Source: Pyrenochaeta sp. MPI-SDFR-AT-0127 (lineage: Eukaryota; Ascomycota; Dothideomycetes; Pleosporales; Cucurbitariaceae). Taken from it: a DNA stretch of 64,000 nucleotides. Shown here piece by piece: positions 24,401 through 35,209 of this stretch. Position 1 is the stretch's first letter, and each line of letters begins with the position of its first letter. The notes under the pieces are model-generated. The model saw only the letters and a list, made by a program, of their open reading frames with translations. It made no database searches and was not told where the DNA came from. The stretch lies in assembly GCA_020747015.1 (NCBI GenBank), contig JAGTJM010000099.1:1-64000 (forward strand), in the 5' to 3' direction. Position numbers and translations under genes: made by a program.

Positions 24401-25449
24401 CGCCATGTTGGAGGATGGCGAGAAGGATGAACGCTGGGATGTCTATGCTCGACTCATGGAAACACTCCTAATCTTTACTGGACAGCTGATCAAGCCTACC
24501 GGAGAAACACTCATGGCCCAGCAATTCTACCGTGGCGTCTTGCGAGTGCTGCTCGTCATTCATCACGATTTTCCCGAGTTTCTTGTTGAGAATCACTTCC
24601 GATTCTGCAATAGCATTCCAATGCACTGCACGCAACTTCGGAACTTGATCGTCAGCGCATATCCATCTACTATCCTGGAGATGCCTGATCCTTTCTCCGC
24701 AGGTCTCAAAGTAGACCGACTTGAGAACGACCTCCAAGCACCCATAATTCGCTCAGACATCGAGCAAATACTTGTTGAAGCAGGTATCAAGAGCACTATC
24801 GATACTCTATTGAAGGGATCCGAGATCAAAAACACCGACGTGGAAAAGGTCTGCCAAGTCGTGTTCTACCCGCAGGCAAAGTCTGCATCTTTCGAACTGG
24901 TTCCAACTACAGCAAATCCAGTTCTGATACACGCAATCACTCTCTACATTGGAATTGCGACTTTGGGTGCCGGAGTAGTCAATCCTCCACTTTTCGACGG
25001 AAACAGCGCTGCTGCCAAAGTCATTGAAAGGCTTGTCAAAGAGTTCCACCCTGAAGCGAGGTTTCACTTCATCAGTGCAATTGCCAACCAGCTGCGCTTT
25101 CCGAACACACATACGCACTTCTACAGCTACGCGCTCCTGCATCTCTTTGGTCCTCCCAACAGTGACTCGCAAGTATTGGAGATTCAGGAGACGATCACGC
25201 GAGTGCTTTTGGAGCGCCTCCTCGTCCATCGTCCCCACCCATGGGGCCTCATCATCACCCTACTGGAAATTCTGAAAAATCGCACCTATGCATTCTGGGA
25301 GCTGCCGTTCGTGAAGGCGGCACCTGAAGTACGTTCTCTTCTTGAAAGTCGATTTTCGGGCAACGCTAACCTGTCGCCAACCCAAGGTTGAACGCCTTCT
25401 TAGTGCTCTCTTCACGCATGCGCAACAGAGTCCTCCACCCCTGGCTTAG
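18425..25449 (+). CDS. NOT1: CCR4-NOT complex scaffold subunit Not1
   Basis: Four exons: 18425-19006, 19063-19378, 19429-25328 and 25387-25449, giving 2,286 aa, in the normal range for fungal Not1. The N-terminal 150 aa are Ser/Pro-rich and disordered. The MIF4G-like Caf1-binding domain lies near 970-1190 (ending around FKDLLHEGYDSDRLLLVIPF and ADLKLNQKFEIEVLCKGLDL). The Caf40-binding DUF3819 region is near 1285-1435 (QEIIAPVVERSVTIAAISTS), and the C-terminal Not1 superfamily domain covers about 1810-2260 (PWGLIITLLEILKN, FWELPFVKAAPEV). The last intron (GTACGT, GCTAAC, CCCAAG) replaces an unrelated read-through tail with VERLLSALFTHAQQ. The protein scaffolds mRNA deadenylation, translational repression and decay. 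Confidence 0.97.
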
Positions 25450-26457
25450 TCGGCCATTGTGCGCCATACGGTTCGAGACTCGGCATGCTCATCATCAACT
25501 ACTATATCATCTGGACATCCGGACAACAACACCAACACCTTCTGATCATTGCATTTGCGCGCGTAATGGGCTTCATGGTTCATGTTCTTCGAACCCGAAC
25601 TCTCTGCATGGCCAAAGAGTTTTGTCGTTTCGTTCGCCCACCCTAATTCCTACAAACCTTACTTATATAGCAACTACTTCTCGACACACTACGGTTTCTA
25701 CACTTCCTTTAGGCTGGCAGGCAAACAAGGTTTCACGATCGTATTGCGGGCGGAAGCAGATGGGTATAATGGACTTTTCGTGTTCTTGGCTCTCTTTGTT
25801 CCTTGGCGATACAAAAAAGCAACGGAGTTTCCATGGTTGGGTTTCCTATTTCTATGTTCACAGCGATGAGTTACTACTAGTTTTCCCCTTTGCGGTTCCC
25901 TTGCGCATTCTTCTTGTAGAGTAGCATTTGCTCGGCGAACTACTGGGGACGACTGGCTGGAAGGATAGCTAGTGGCCAAGGCGTTTGATCGACCGACGCC
26001 CGTGCATATACTGTAGGATACTATGATGAACGGTGTTTGTGCTTCCTCAACATCTGACTCTCTTTGACTTGTGATATCTTTTTATTCGATCTAGAACACA
26101 TGCTTCGCTCCTTCCCGCCCTTGCACCCTTGCACCCTTGCATCTCGCACCTTCCATCATCGACAGACATAACCACACCCATGGCTTTGACAGCATCTTGA
26201 GCCATCTTCTCACCATACCATGGGAGATTTCAGAGCCTGTACATGATAAACCCTAAATCAGCTCAGATATGCTTATGGGAAGCGTGTTCATGAAGTTTTT
26301 ATTAGGGTGGGGTAGATTAAAATTCCTCACGGCATCTTTGCTGGGGAACAAGCAACCACAAATATAGAGGGCAAATTCATGAAGTAACTACTCCTGAAGC
26401 TAGATTTGTCTTTTAGAGATTTATGCTCATGTCCTGCCATCAGCCAGATATTGGGTA
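25450..26457. other. Convergent intergenic region, no gene
   Basis: Contains the 3' UTRs of NOT1 and the first kinase. Around 26124-26149 there is a small imprecise repeat of CTTGCACC. Nothing else was recognised. Confidence 0.5.
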
Positions 26458-28299
26458 TTATGTAAACTCAACCCGACTTCCCATTCTGGCCTGCATAGCC
26501 AGAGCTCTTTTCGCTCTACGCCGCCTCCTGTTGTATTCTGCGGATCCAACAACCTCATCTGATTCATATGCCAGGACCTTTCCAGAGATTTTCTCTCCTC
26601 TCCGCTTGCCGACAGACTCAGCGTCGGCGCTGTCGATGCCGCCAACACTCAGCGACCTTACACTGGGCTCCGACGCCTCTGTGGGACTGACTAGACGATA
26701 CGAGGAGGTGTCATGTGGGCCCTCATTCATCGTCGAACCCGTAAGATGCTGAGATGGGCCTCCATCAAGCATCGGATCCGGTGGTAAACTCGAGATATCA
26801 GAGAGGTTTTCTTGTATTCTGTGCGCCTCGTCAAACGAGCTTAATTCCGATTCACTTCTGGTGCTGATTACATGGACTTCTGCTGTGTCTTCAGGTGCAA
26901 ATGATGAAACTGAACGGGCAGAAGAGCTTGATACAGATTGGTTTTCAAGTGCAAGATTGTCCAACCAGGAGTTTATGTTATGTTGAGATGTAGAGACATG
27001 CTTGGTCAATTTTTCTTCGGTGCCTGCGATTGTTTTAATGGTTTCCGTAACCGGTTGGATCTCGCCTTCAGCCGAAGGGAGAGGGTGAATGACGCGATCC
27101 AAAGTATGAGCTGTATCAAAATGCTGAAACAGCTCCATCTCGCTCTTCATATCAATTCCACAGCACGTGGCAAATGGCTCTGCAGCAACGTCAGAAGATT
27201 TGGTTTAATGATGCTTAAGCCAGTCTATCTTACCAAGTTCTTTGTTCGCTTCAATACATTGGCGACAAAAATGCCTCCCTTTCTCAAGACCGTCTGCTAA
27301 TAACTTCACAATCTCCACAGCGGATGATCGCTTTGAAGGATCAATTCGCACCATTGACCTGATCATGTCGAACCGTGTGTCGAATCCCCAGTCGTAAGAG
27401 AACATTACCTCTCCTGGTTCTGATCTCAGTGCTTCGTGATATGGCCCTTCGAGCAGGTTGTAGTATTGAGGTCCCTTCTCAAGAGCGGAGTGAATCTCAA
27501 TAAAGACGCACCCCAGGGAGAATATATCAGACTTCGAGTTTCGGCTTCCCCAGTCAGCGACCTCAGGTGCGCAGTACCTCCGTGTGATGCCTTGCGGAAG
27601 CCCGGTGGTAGTACTTTGTCCGATGTCGCCAAAGTCATAAGACAATCCAAAGTCTGTGTAGATGACGGAACCCTGATGGATGAGGATGTTCTGGGGCTTG
27701 ATATCTTTGTGCCTTATAGCTTGTCGGTGCATGAATGCCAGCTCGGATGCAAGACACCCAAAGGCTTTTTGGAGGATTTTGTTCTGCGCCCGACGCTCCG
27801 TGCCTCGATCCACATCATAGAAGAGCGAGTACCCACTATCTTGGTAGTTCTGCAAGAATGTTGCCAGATCACCACCATCGGCAACAGGATCGAGGATAAT
27901 CGCTAGCTCTCTTTTATTGATGTATGTGGCGTGTACTCTGATAATGTGGTGGTGAGACGAGAGCCTTTGCATGATTTGAACTTCGTTGAGGAGTTTCTCT
28001 TTAGCGTCCTTCAAATTCCGCGAGTAGACATTTTTGAAGACTTTTCGTGCGTAGACCGATCCAGTGTTTGTATCAGAAACCATCTCCACACTGGCACTTC
28101 CTCCATGTCCTAGCATTCGAACATGCTGGTAGGGCAATAAGTCGTTGGGCTTGCCAGAGAGGTTGTCGAGCTCGAGATGATCACCGGCATTGATACGAAG
28201 GGTTTGTGGGAGAAGAGTACTCTCACTGGATTGCTCTGAAGTTGAGTTCATACCCTGTCCCTGCGGCTGTTCATTGTGTCCCCGCTCCTTGCCATCCAT
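26458..28299 (-). CDS. Serine/threonine protein kinase 1 of a tandem pair, with C-terminal extension
   Basis: Two exons: 28299-27234 and 27179-26458, giving 595 aa. The intron (27233-27180) begins GTAAGA, ends CTGCAG, is 54 nt and contains an in-frame TAA. Kinase motifs are complete: LGHGGSASVEMV (64-73), ARK with Lys86, Glu106, HKDIKPQN with Asp199 (HKD instead of the usual HRD), DFG at 216-218 and CAPEV. After the kinase domain comes FCRQC, a C-x2-C also present in the neighbour. The C-terminal 240 aa are Ser- and acid-rich and probably disordered, ending in a basic run (RRRRRAKRALAMQARMG). The start is the first ATG after an upstream in-frame stop. Same strand and architecture as the next gene, so a tandem duplicate. 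Confidence 0.85.
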
Positions 28300-29086
28300 T
28301 GCAAGGCTGTGAAGAGACCGGTAGCTTCGGACCAATCAACGGAAGAACAATCCACTGCAATCCTTCTCAGAGGGGATCTCGCAACCTGGAGTTACAGTTG
28401 AGTGAATCCCAGGGTGCTGAGACCGTCGTCATGTAGAAGACACCTGGGACCAGAAAGCTGAGCCCGTATTCATGAGGGATCCGCATGGGCGCCTGAGGGC
28501 ATGGATGATTGGGCGACAAGCGAGTGTGCATATACACCCCAGCGACTGTAAGCAACCTCCTCGACACTCGATACAACATGTAGACACGAAGTGCAGCAGC
28601 TAGTGAAAGTAACAGCATTGTAGTCGAAGCGATGTGGTGGAGCAGAAAGGAAGTTGAGCTATTATGTGTAAACTAAATCTAGCCAAGACTAACTTCACAA
28701 AACGACCCTGCCTTTCTACCGCCATCTCGCTATGTAGGTAAAAACATTCAGCTGAGTTATGTCTTTCGCTTACTATCGTATTTGGGTGGAATCCTTGATC
28801 GACTTGGAAAACGCTCAAGTGATGGCGTGCCTAGGGAGCAATCCAGCTTGGAACTCACCAAACAGGAAACCCGGGCGAGTATCTCGAGATACATCATATA
28901 GGAAGCAGAAAATTCTTCAGGAAAGTAATGGATCATATATACTTACATGACGGCCAGAATCTTTGGTGGTAGTAGAAGTGCCATCTTTCCAAGAAATACA
29001 TGCCAATCCGAGAAACATCTTTGCGATTTGCAGTTCATCATGGCCTTTGAAATTTTACTGCGAAAGCGCTATGCACACTAGGGCCA
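28300..29086. other. Spacer between the tandem kinases
   Basis: An ATG frame at 28618-28367 on the minus strand encodes 83 aa with a hydrophobic N-terminus (MLLLSLAAALRV). It could be a leader exon of kinase 1 through a weak GTTGCG donor, but this is not convincing. The rest is promoter and 3' UTR. Confidence 0.4.
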
Positions 29087-30698
29087 TCATTGCACGTTGC
29101 AGGTGCGATGGGATGGAGCATCATTGTCGATTTGTGCATTTTCTACAATCGCGTTGTCGCTCTTCCTTGTTTCGAGACACCGGCCACAAAAAAGGATTTT
29201 CGAGTCTCGCTCCCCATGTGCAAGTAACTCAGCGATCTGAGCCGCAGGAAGTCGCTGGTCGGAAGGCAGCTGAACCATGGCGCGCATGACAAAATCAATC
29301 ATATACTGAGGGTCACCAATGGGGAGTTTCAGCCGCCAACCTTGACCTTGGCTATTCTTGATCTTCTGATGAAACGGTCCCACCAGGAGCTCTTCGCTGA
29401 TGTGGTCAGGATACAAGGCCGCATACATTTCAATGTATACACATCCGAGAGAGAAGACGTCAGACTTGGAGTTGCGGCTTTCTCCTGCCGCAACTTCTGG
29501 GGCGCAGTATCTCTGCGTCAGTCCGTACACGGGGCCAGTGGTGGTGCTCTGGCCCGCATCGCCAAAATCGTAAGAGAGGCCGAAATCTGAATACAAGACT
29601 GAGTTTTGATGGATAAGGATATTCTGTGGCTTAATGTCCTTGTGTCTGATTGTTTGCTGGTGAATGAACGCTAATCCAGAGGCAAGGCATCCAAAAGCAT
29701 TCCAAATGACGGGATTCTGATGCAACGACGATACCGCGTATGGATCTTCGCTATCTCGATACTCCTGAAGAAAGGTTGCCAAATCCCCACCGTCTGCGAC
29801 TGGGGTAAGAATCAGGGCCAGCTCTCTTTTCATGATATACGTTGCGTGCACGTTGACAATGTGGTGGTTCGATGCGAGGCGTTTCATGACTTGAACTTCA
29901 TTACGAAGCAGTCTTTTCGCCTCAACAATGTTGCGGGAATAGACGTTTCGGATAATCTTTCTAGCAAAGACTTGTCCGGAATTTATATCTTGAACCATCT
30001 CAACACTGGCACTTCCTCCGTGTCCAAGTATCTTGATATGTTTATATGGCAGTAGAATACTGCCTTGTGTTTTATATTTGTCAAGCTCCAAATGATCTCC
30101 AGCATTGATAATCAGGGCTGTTCCATTAAGCGTGGGCGGAGCTTTTTGAAGAGGTGTAACCACGAGAGGCGCACTTGGTTTTCGAGCCGGTGGAAGAATC
30201 ACATAAGTAGGTGTCCGGAAGCGAATGGCTCCTCTTATAACCAGGACGATAATTTTCAATTTCAGTCGGCGAAATTTGGATTTCTTCCACAGATTTTCTG
30301 GGAAGTGATGGGCTAGTCTCGCACCCCATTCTCTTAAAATAGGCCTTCTGTCCCTCAGCCATTGATTGAACTGGTTTTGCTGTAATCCCTCCATGGGGCC
30401 TGGCATGTGATCTTTTTCAATCAAATCTTGCTGGCTCAAGCGCTCCATCATAAACTTTTGGGGTCAGCCTTACTTGTTTGGATGCACCGCATGACTTGCT
30501 CTGCCTTACTTGGCTTAAAGGTTCGTCGAACACTGCAATAGAAAACCTATCATCACCATATTCATCTTTCCAGTGTCGAATTGAAGCACTGAAGCCTAGA
30601 TGGCGTCGAATAGCCTCCGCATACTGAGGCAATTGTAGGCGTGGCCTTGGGCACCAGTATATTATCGGTCCTTCTCCAATCCTTGGCTGATTCGACAT
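29087..30698 (-). CDS. Serine/threonine protein kinase 2 of the tandem pair
   Basis: Two exons: 30698-30510 and 30454-29087, giving 518 aa; the 55-nt intron starts GTAAGG and has a GCTGACC branch site. The first exon (63 aa) is compact and charged; if it is not used, translation could start at 30451 with 454 aa. Both the linker and kinase domain match kinase 1: INAGDHLELD, ILGHGGSASVEMV, ARK, HKDIKPQN, DFGLSYDFGD, CAPEV and a trailing FCGRC. Catalytic residues are intact, with HKD for HRD. Unlike kinase 1 it ends about 30 residues after the C-x2-C, without the long tail. A basic hydrophobic patch (RRLKLKIIVLVIRG) precedes the kinase domain. Substrates are unknown. Confidence 0.85.
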
Positions 30699-31169
30699 AA
30701 TTCCTCTATAATGGATTATGCCCCGACTATGGTGCGGCAATCTTAAAAACTTATATGACTACGCCCTGAGAGGTATCTAGGATACAGTAGAAAAGGTCAA
30801 GGAGAGTGAAAGTTTGCAAGGCTCAGCTGGTACCTAGCTGAAGGTGAAGCGCGGCACACCGCGTGGCTGATTGGATGATGCCCGCATCACGCGAATCCGA
30901 TCCAAGAGAATAGGAAGCCTTGATTGAAGTTTAGCGTGCGAGGCGGAGGCCAGCGGCGATGAGTTGTAGTCAAGTTGCCTACAGTTTCCTGCATCAGCTG
31001 TAGTTCGATACCTGCTCTATACACCCAAATATGATGTTCTTCAATAGCCGCTATATCGAAACGAATCTCAAAACACTTGAAAATACTCACGGACCTGATA
31101 TATCAGGCACCATTTTTCGCTATTGATTGGGTATACAGAAGCAGTGATGAAACCCAACAAAGCAACCAA
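30699..31169. other. Intergenic, no gene
   Basis: Promoter side of kinase 2 and 3' flank of the next minus-strand gene. No feature recognised. Confidence 0.5.
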
Positions 31170-32109
31170 TCACTCGCTCTCCCCGAAGCGAAACTTGATC
31201 CTAAAACTCTGCACCAACGCGGTTCGAAGTTTCTTACACTTATACCGAGCCTTCTTCACCACCGAGACACGCTGGACAGCCTGCTTTTCGACAGCCGACT
31301 CCATTACTTCTTCCTTGTCCAACTCGTCGTCTATTTTCCACGAAACATGGTGGATAACTGGACCTGCAGCATGGCTTCCCTCTGTCGTTCCGCTCAATGC
31401 ACTTTCCACTCTCTTCGTCTCTGTATCGATGTCTTCTGCGGGTATGAGGGGGACAGGAGCATCTCTCCCTTTCCACATGCGCTCCGTCGCTATGTGTCCT
31501 GGACGAGAAAGGTGGGGGTTTGCCATACGCATATTGATGTTTGATACGGGGTTTGTGTTAGACTCCCGGTTTGGAGTATCCTCACACTCTACTCCCGCGT
31601 TGCGGTGCTGAGCTCGATTTGCAAGTCTTCGCTTTTGTGCGGCTACGCCTGCAGCATGCATGAGCTGCGTTTCCGAGCGCATTGCACTTTCTTGCTCGGT
31701 AAAGTCGGACACTCCGGCTGGTAGTGAAGTATTGAAGTCTTTGCCCCCGGCGTTGAGGACATCCATGTGCCTAAACACCACAGTCAGAACGTCTATCATT
31801 AAACCCTACATCAGCGTAGCAGGAGAACTTTTGCATATCAACATACCCTCCTTCAGCCTCTACACCCCCATCTCCTTTCCCTGAACCACTCACCCCCAGC
31901 AAAAACGCCTTATATCCATTCGATCCAACCCAATCCGACCAACCCTTTGCGCCCTCGACGTCCATCTCACGAAATCGCGCGGGACTAGCTTGAGGGTAGG
32001 ATTTTTCCACTGAAGATTTGGTCTGGCAATAGCACTGCGCTGCACCAGTCCTGGTACAGTGTGATTGCACTGGGGACTTGGGTGTGGGCTTGGAGAAGAG
32101 AATCGGCAT
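31170..32109 (-). CDS. Hypothetical basic protein
   Basis: Two exons: 32109-31847 and 31770-31170, giving 287 aa, across a 76-nt intron (GTATGTT ... GTTTAG) that joins in frame as EGG-HMDVLNAGG. No domain was recognised. The N-terminal third is Ser/Lys/Gly-rich, the middle contains AAQKRRLANRAQHRN, and the C-terminus is basic and helical (VVKKARYKCKKLRTALVQSF). There is no signal peptide or membrane segment. Function unknown; the ATG is the first in frame after the upstream flank. Confidence 0.6.
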
Positions 32110-32771
32110 CGAGGGTAGGTATGGAAAGGGGTTTAAAAAGGGTTGGGGGTGGGGAGTTGTATGCGTGGTTGTGAGGTTATTATAACGTGTTGAGCTGTAA
32201 TGTTAGGGTAATGTGTATGTGTATGTGTACACGTGAGTGTGCAAGTGCGCAAATGTGAAATACACCACCATTTTTTAACACATGTCGAAAATAGAGATTC
32301 TTTCGACGACAATTTTTATTATTCCAAAGGAAATTCCAAGTCGCTCAAACCATGGACGAGAAGAACCAATGGTCAAGTTTTTGTATCCATGGGTGACGGA
32401 GACATTTCCACTTTCTCAGGTACTAAAAACTAACTCAATTCACTTACCCACCCACTCCTCACACACTGAAAACCTCTTATTTCTTGTCCCCAGATATCCA
32501 ACCAACGACTTACCACAATAAAAGTACAAGCCACAATCACCAAAACACTATGTATTTGGAGACAAGGAAAGCAAAAAAAAAATCACAAATGCAGGACTCA
32601 AATTGGATATATGGCGAGCAGTCTCTGATAAAATCTCATTTCATCTTAATCATCTTTCATCTTTCATCCAGTCTCATCTCATGTCTCAATAATCTGGAGG
32701 GGAAAAAATCGCTTCTCATGTAGAAGAAAAAAACACTTGATATCTTGCTTTTTTGAAAAACTTTGCTGGAA

Positions 32772-32805
32772 CTTTTTCTTTCTTTCTTTCTCTCTCTCTC
32801 TCTCC
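32772..32805. repeat. CTTT/CT microsatellite
   Basis: Pyrimidine-only tract of CTTT units running into (CT)n in the ILV2 3' flank, followed about 30 bp later by a GC run. Confidence 0.9.
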
Positions 32806-32833
32806 GGAAAAAAAGAAAGGGAAGAAAACGGAT

Positions 32834-32847
32834 GCGCGCGCGCGCGC
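32834..32847. repeat. (GC)7 dinucleotide repeat
   Basis: Fourteen alternating G and C bases, a sequence able to adopt Z-DNA. Confidence 0.9.
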
Positions 32848-33006
32848 TCTCCAGCTAGCACTGGCTTGTCAAAGCGACAGAGAGAAGAAAAAACGCCAGT
32901 ACCGTACCCAATGTACATACATTGAAAAGAACAGGATGGAGGAATTTACACGCGCGTGCGATTACAGAATGGACCAAGGCCCGCTTTTTAGCTGCAGTTT
33001 TTTTTC

Positions 33007-35209
33007 TCAGCGGCCTGATCTCGCTTTGGTTTGGGCTCTGCGCTCTTTTGCTACTTCTGCGAGGTTGTTAGTGCTTTGATCATCACTTTCTTTCAAGTCA
33101 AGGGAGAATCGCTTACTATCGTCATAAACCATGAATTCATGCAGCGCACTGCCAGCAGGCACCATGGGCAGGACAGGCACCTTCTGATCTGTTACAATCT
33201 CAAGGAGAGCCGGGCCCTCGGTGTTGAGGAGCCACTGGAGCTTCTCCTCCAGCTCTTCAGGCTTGATGCATCGCTGCGCCTGGACGCCCATGGCGTCACC
33301 CAACTTTACGAAATCGGCATTCCGCTGGTGCGTGTGCGAGAAGCGGTCGGTGTAGAAGAGGGTTTGCCACTGAGTGACCATGCCCTGCTCCTCGTTGTTG
33401 AGCACGATGATCTTGACGCCAATGTTGAACTCCGCGGCGGTGGAGAGCTCGGTGAGAGTCATGCTGAAGGACGAGTCGCCATCGATATCGATGACGGTGC
33501 ACTCTGGGCGGGCGACCTTGGCGCCGATGGCGGCGGGAAGACCATAGCCCATGGTTCCAAGACCACCGGATGTGATCATGGTACGCGGATACCGCCATCG
33601 ATAGTGCTGGGCAGTCCACATTTGATGCTGACCAACACCAGTTGTGAGGATGGTTTCTTCCTTCCTGTTTGCGGTGAGGTTAGACAGCGTCTCAATGACA
33701 GTCTGCGGCTTGATCAAGCCATTCTCGCCTTCCTTCTCATACGCCCAAGGGAAGCGCTTCTTCCAGTCAGCAATCTGGGCGAACCATTCTGGCCTCTCTT
33801 CGACTTTGTTGAGGAGGGGGAGGAGCTGGCTCAGGTTAGTGCCCACATCGCCTTCGACAGCTTCTGTCGCCTGGACGACCTTGTTGATGTTCTTGGGCAT
33901 GATCTCGAAGTGGATAATGCCACCTCGGCCTTCCGCTGCAGCGGCCTTTGCTGCGGGCGCAAACTTGGCAATGGCTCCGGTGATACGGTCGTCAAAGCGG
34001 GCACCAAGAGCGAGGATAAGATCCGCCTCCTGCATGGCCATGTTGGCGTAGGCTGAGCCGTGCATACCAAGCATGTGCAGGGACTTTGGGTCCAGCTCAT
34101 CAAAACCTCCGAGACCTTGCAGGGTGGTTGTCACGGGAATCTGAACCTTCTCCGACAGCTCCTTGAGAAGCTCTGGGCCATTGGCCGTCTGGAGAATACC
34201 CTGTCCGGCGTAGATGACAGGCTTCTTTGCCTTGTTGATCAAGTTGGCAGATCGCCTGATGGAGGTGTCAAGCTGCTGTTTGCTCAACTCTCTCGCGGCC
34301 AGAGTGGCTGCGCTGACAGAGGTTGGGAGGGTACTGCTCATAGGAATGGGTCTTGAGAGAATAGCCGCGGTAACGTCTTTTGGCAGGTCAACAAGGACTG
34401 GGCCTGGGCGGCCGCTTGTTGCGATCTCAAAGGCCTCGTTGATTCTCCTCGGCAGCTCTGCAATGTTCTTGACGAGAACATTCCACTTTGTGCATGGTCT
34501 CGTAATGCCAACCATGTCGGCCTCTTGGAATGCATCCGATCCGATGGCGCTTGTAACAACCTGCCCGCAAAAGACAACGAGGGGAGTTCCGTCCATAAGG
34601 GCATCCTGCATAGGTGTGACAACGTTGGTGGCACCAGGGCCTGAGGTAACGAGCACAACACCAGGCTTGCCGCTGGCACGGGCGTAGCCCTCGGCCATGT
34701 GACCGGCGCCCTGCTCATGCCGTGGCAGGATGAAGTCGAAGTGTTTTGACTGGTAGATGGCATCGAAGACGGGGAGAATGGCACCGCCGGGATAGCCGAC
34801 TGAGTCATTGTGTTAGTGGCAGAAATCTTGCAGTCATACGGCTGCAATTGAGGAAAAAAGTCGGCGTACAGATATGCTTGACGCCCTGGCGGAGCATCAT
34901 CTCGTGGAAGATTTCGCCGCCCGTCATGCCGACAAACGAGTGGTCCATTGCGGGCGCGCGGTATGGCTTCAGTGGCTGGACATCGCTGTAGTCCTCGCGG
35001 TTGAAGGCGGGCGACGGTCGTGCCCGCGCCTGGGACTGTGTGGCCGCCGCGGCGGTGCTCTGGGGCCGCTTGACATCGTCCTTGACCACCTTTTGCGCTG
35101 TGGCCTGCGCAGGCCGGCGGAATGGCGAGACGGCGGGTCGCTGTGCGGACGAGGAAAAGCTGCGGGAGCCCTTGAGAGCGCTGATGGCTCTTGAGCGAGA
35201 CTGCTGCAT
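33007..35209 (-). CDS. ILV2: Acetolactate synthase catalytic subunit
   Basis: Three exons: 35209-34870, 34799-33117 and 33056-33007, giving 690 aa. It makes acetolactate or acetohydroxybutyrate from pyruvate (with TPP, FAD and Mg), the first common step of valine/leucine/isoleucine synthesis in mitochondria. The first 80 aa are Arg/Ser/Ala-rich, a mitochondrial presequence. The first junction rebuilds VKHIFGYPGGAILPVFDAIY; the catalytic Glu is Glu142 in RHEQGAGHMAEG. The TPP site is IDGDSSF to LNNEEQGMVTQW. The last intron (33116-33057) has GTAAGC, a CACTAAC branch site and CGCAG; it is 60 nt and stop-free, so retention would insert 20 residues. A TGAGTCA box 149 bp upstream suggests amino-acid control by a Gcn4/CpcA-type factor. 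Confidence 0.96.

Larger units (their letters stand above)
32110..33006. other. Intergenic, low-complexity rich
   Basis: Contains TGTGTATG repeats near 32210-32230, a CT tract and a GC dinucleotide run (listed separately). It is the promoter of the hypothetical gene and the 3' UTR of ILV2. No gene supported. Confidence 0.5.

Noticed and set aside
27205..27207. Premature stop making kinase 1 a pseudogene
   Set aside because: The TAA lies inside a canonical 54-nt GT-AG intron whose removal keeps the frame.
28367..28618. Leader exon for kinase 1
   Set aside because: It would need a weak GTTGCG donor and adds a hydrophobic segment absent from the paralogue; left unassigned.
33031..34056. 341-codon plus-strand frame
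   Set aside because: Lies antisense inside the ILV2 coding exon; it is open because of third-position GC bias and has no family features.
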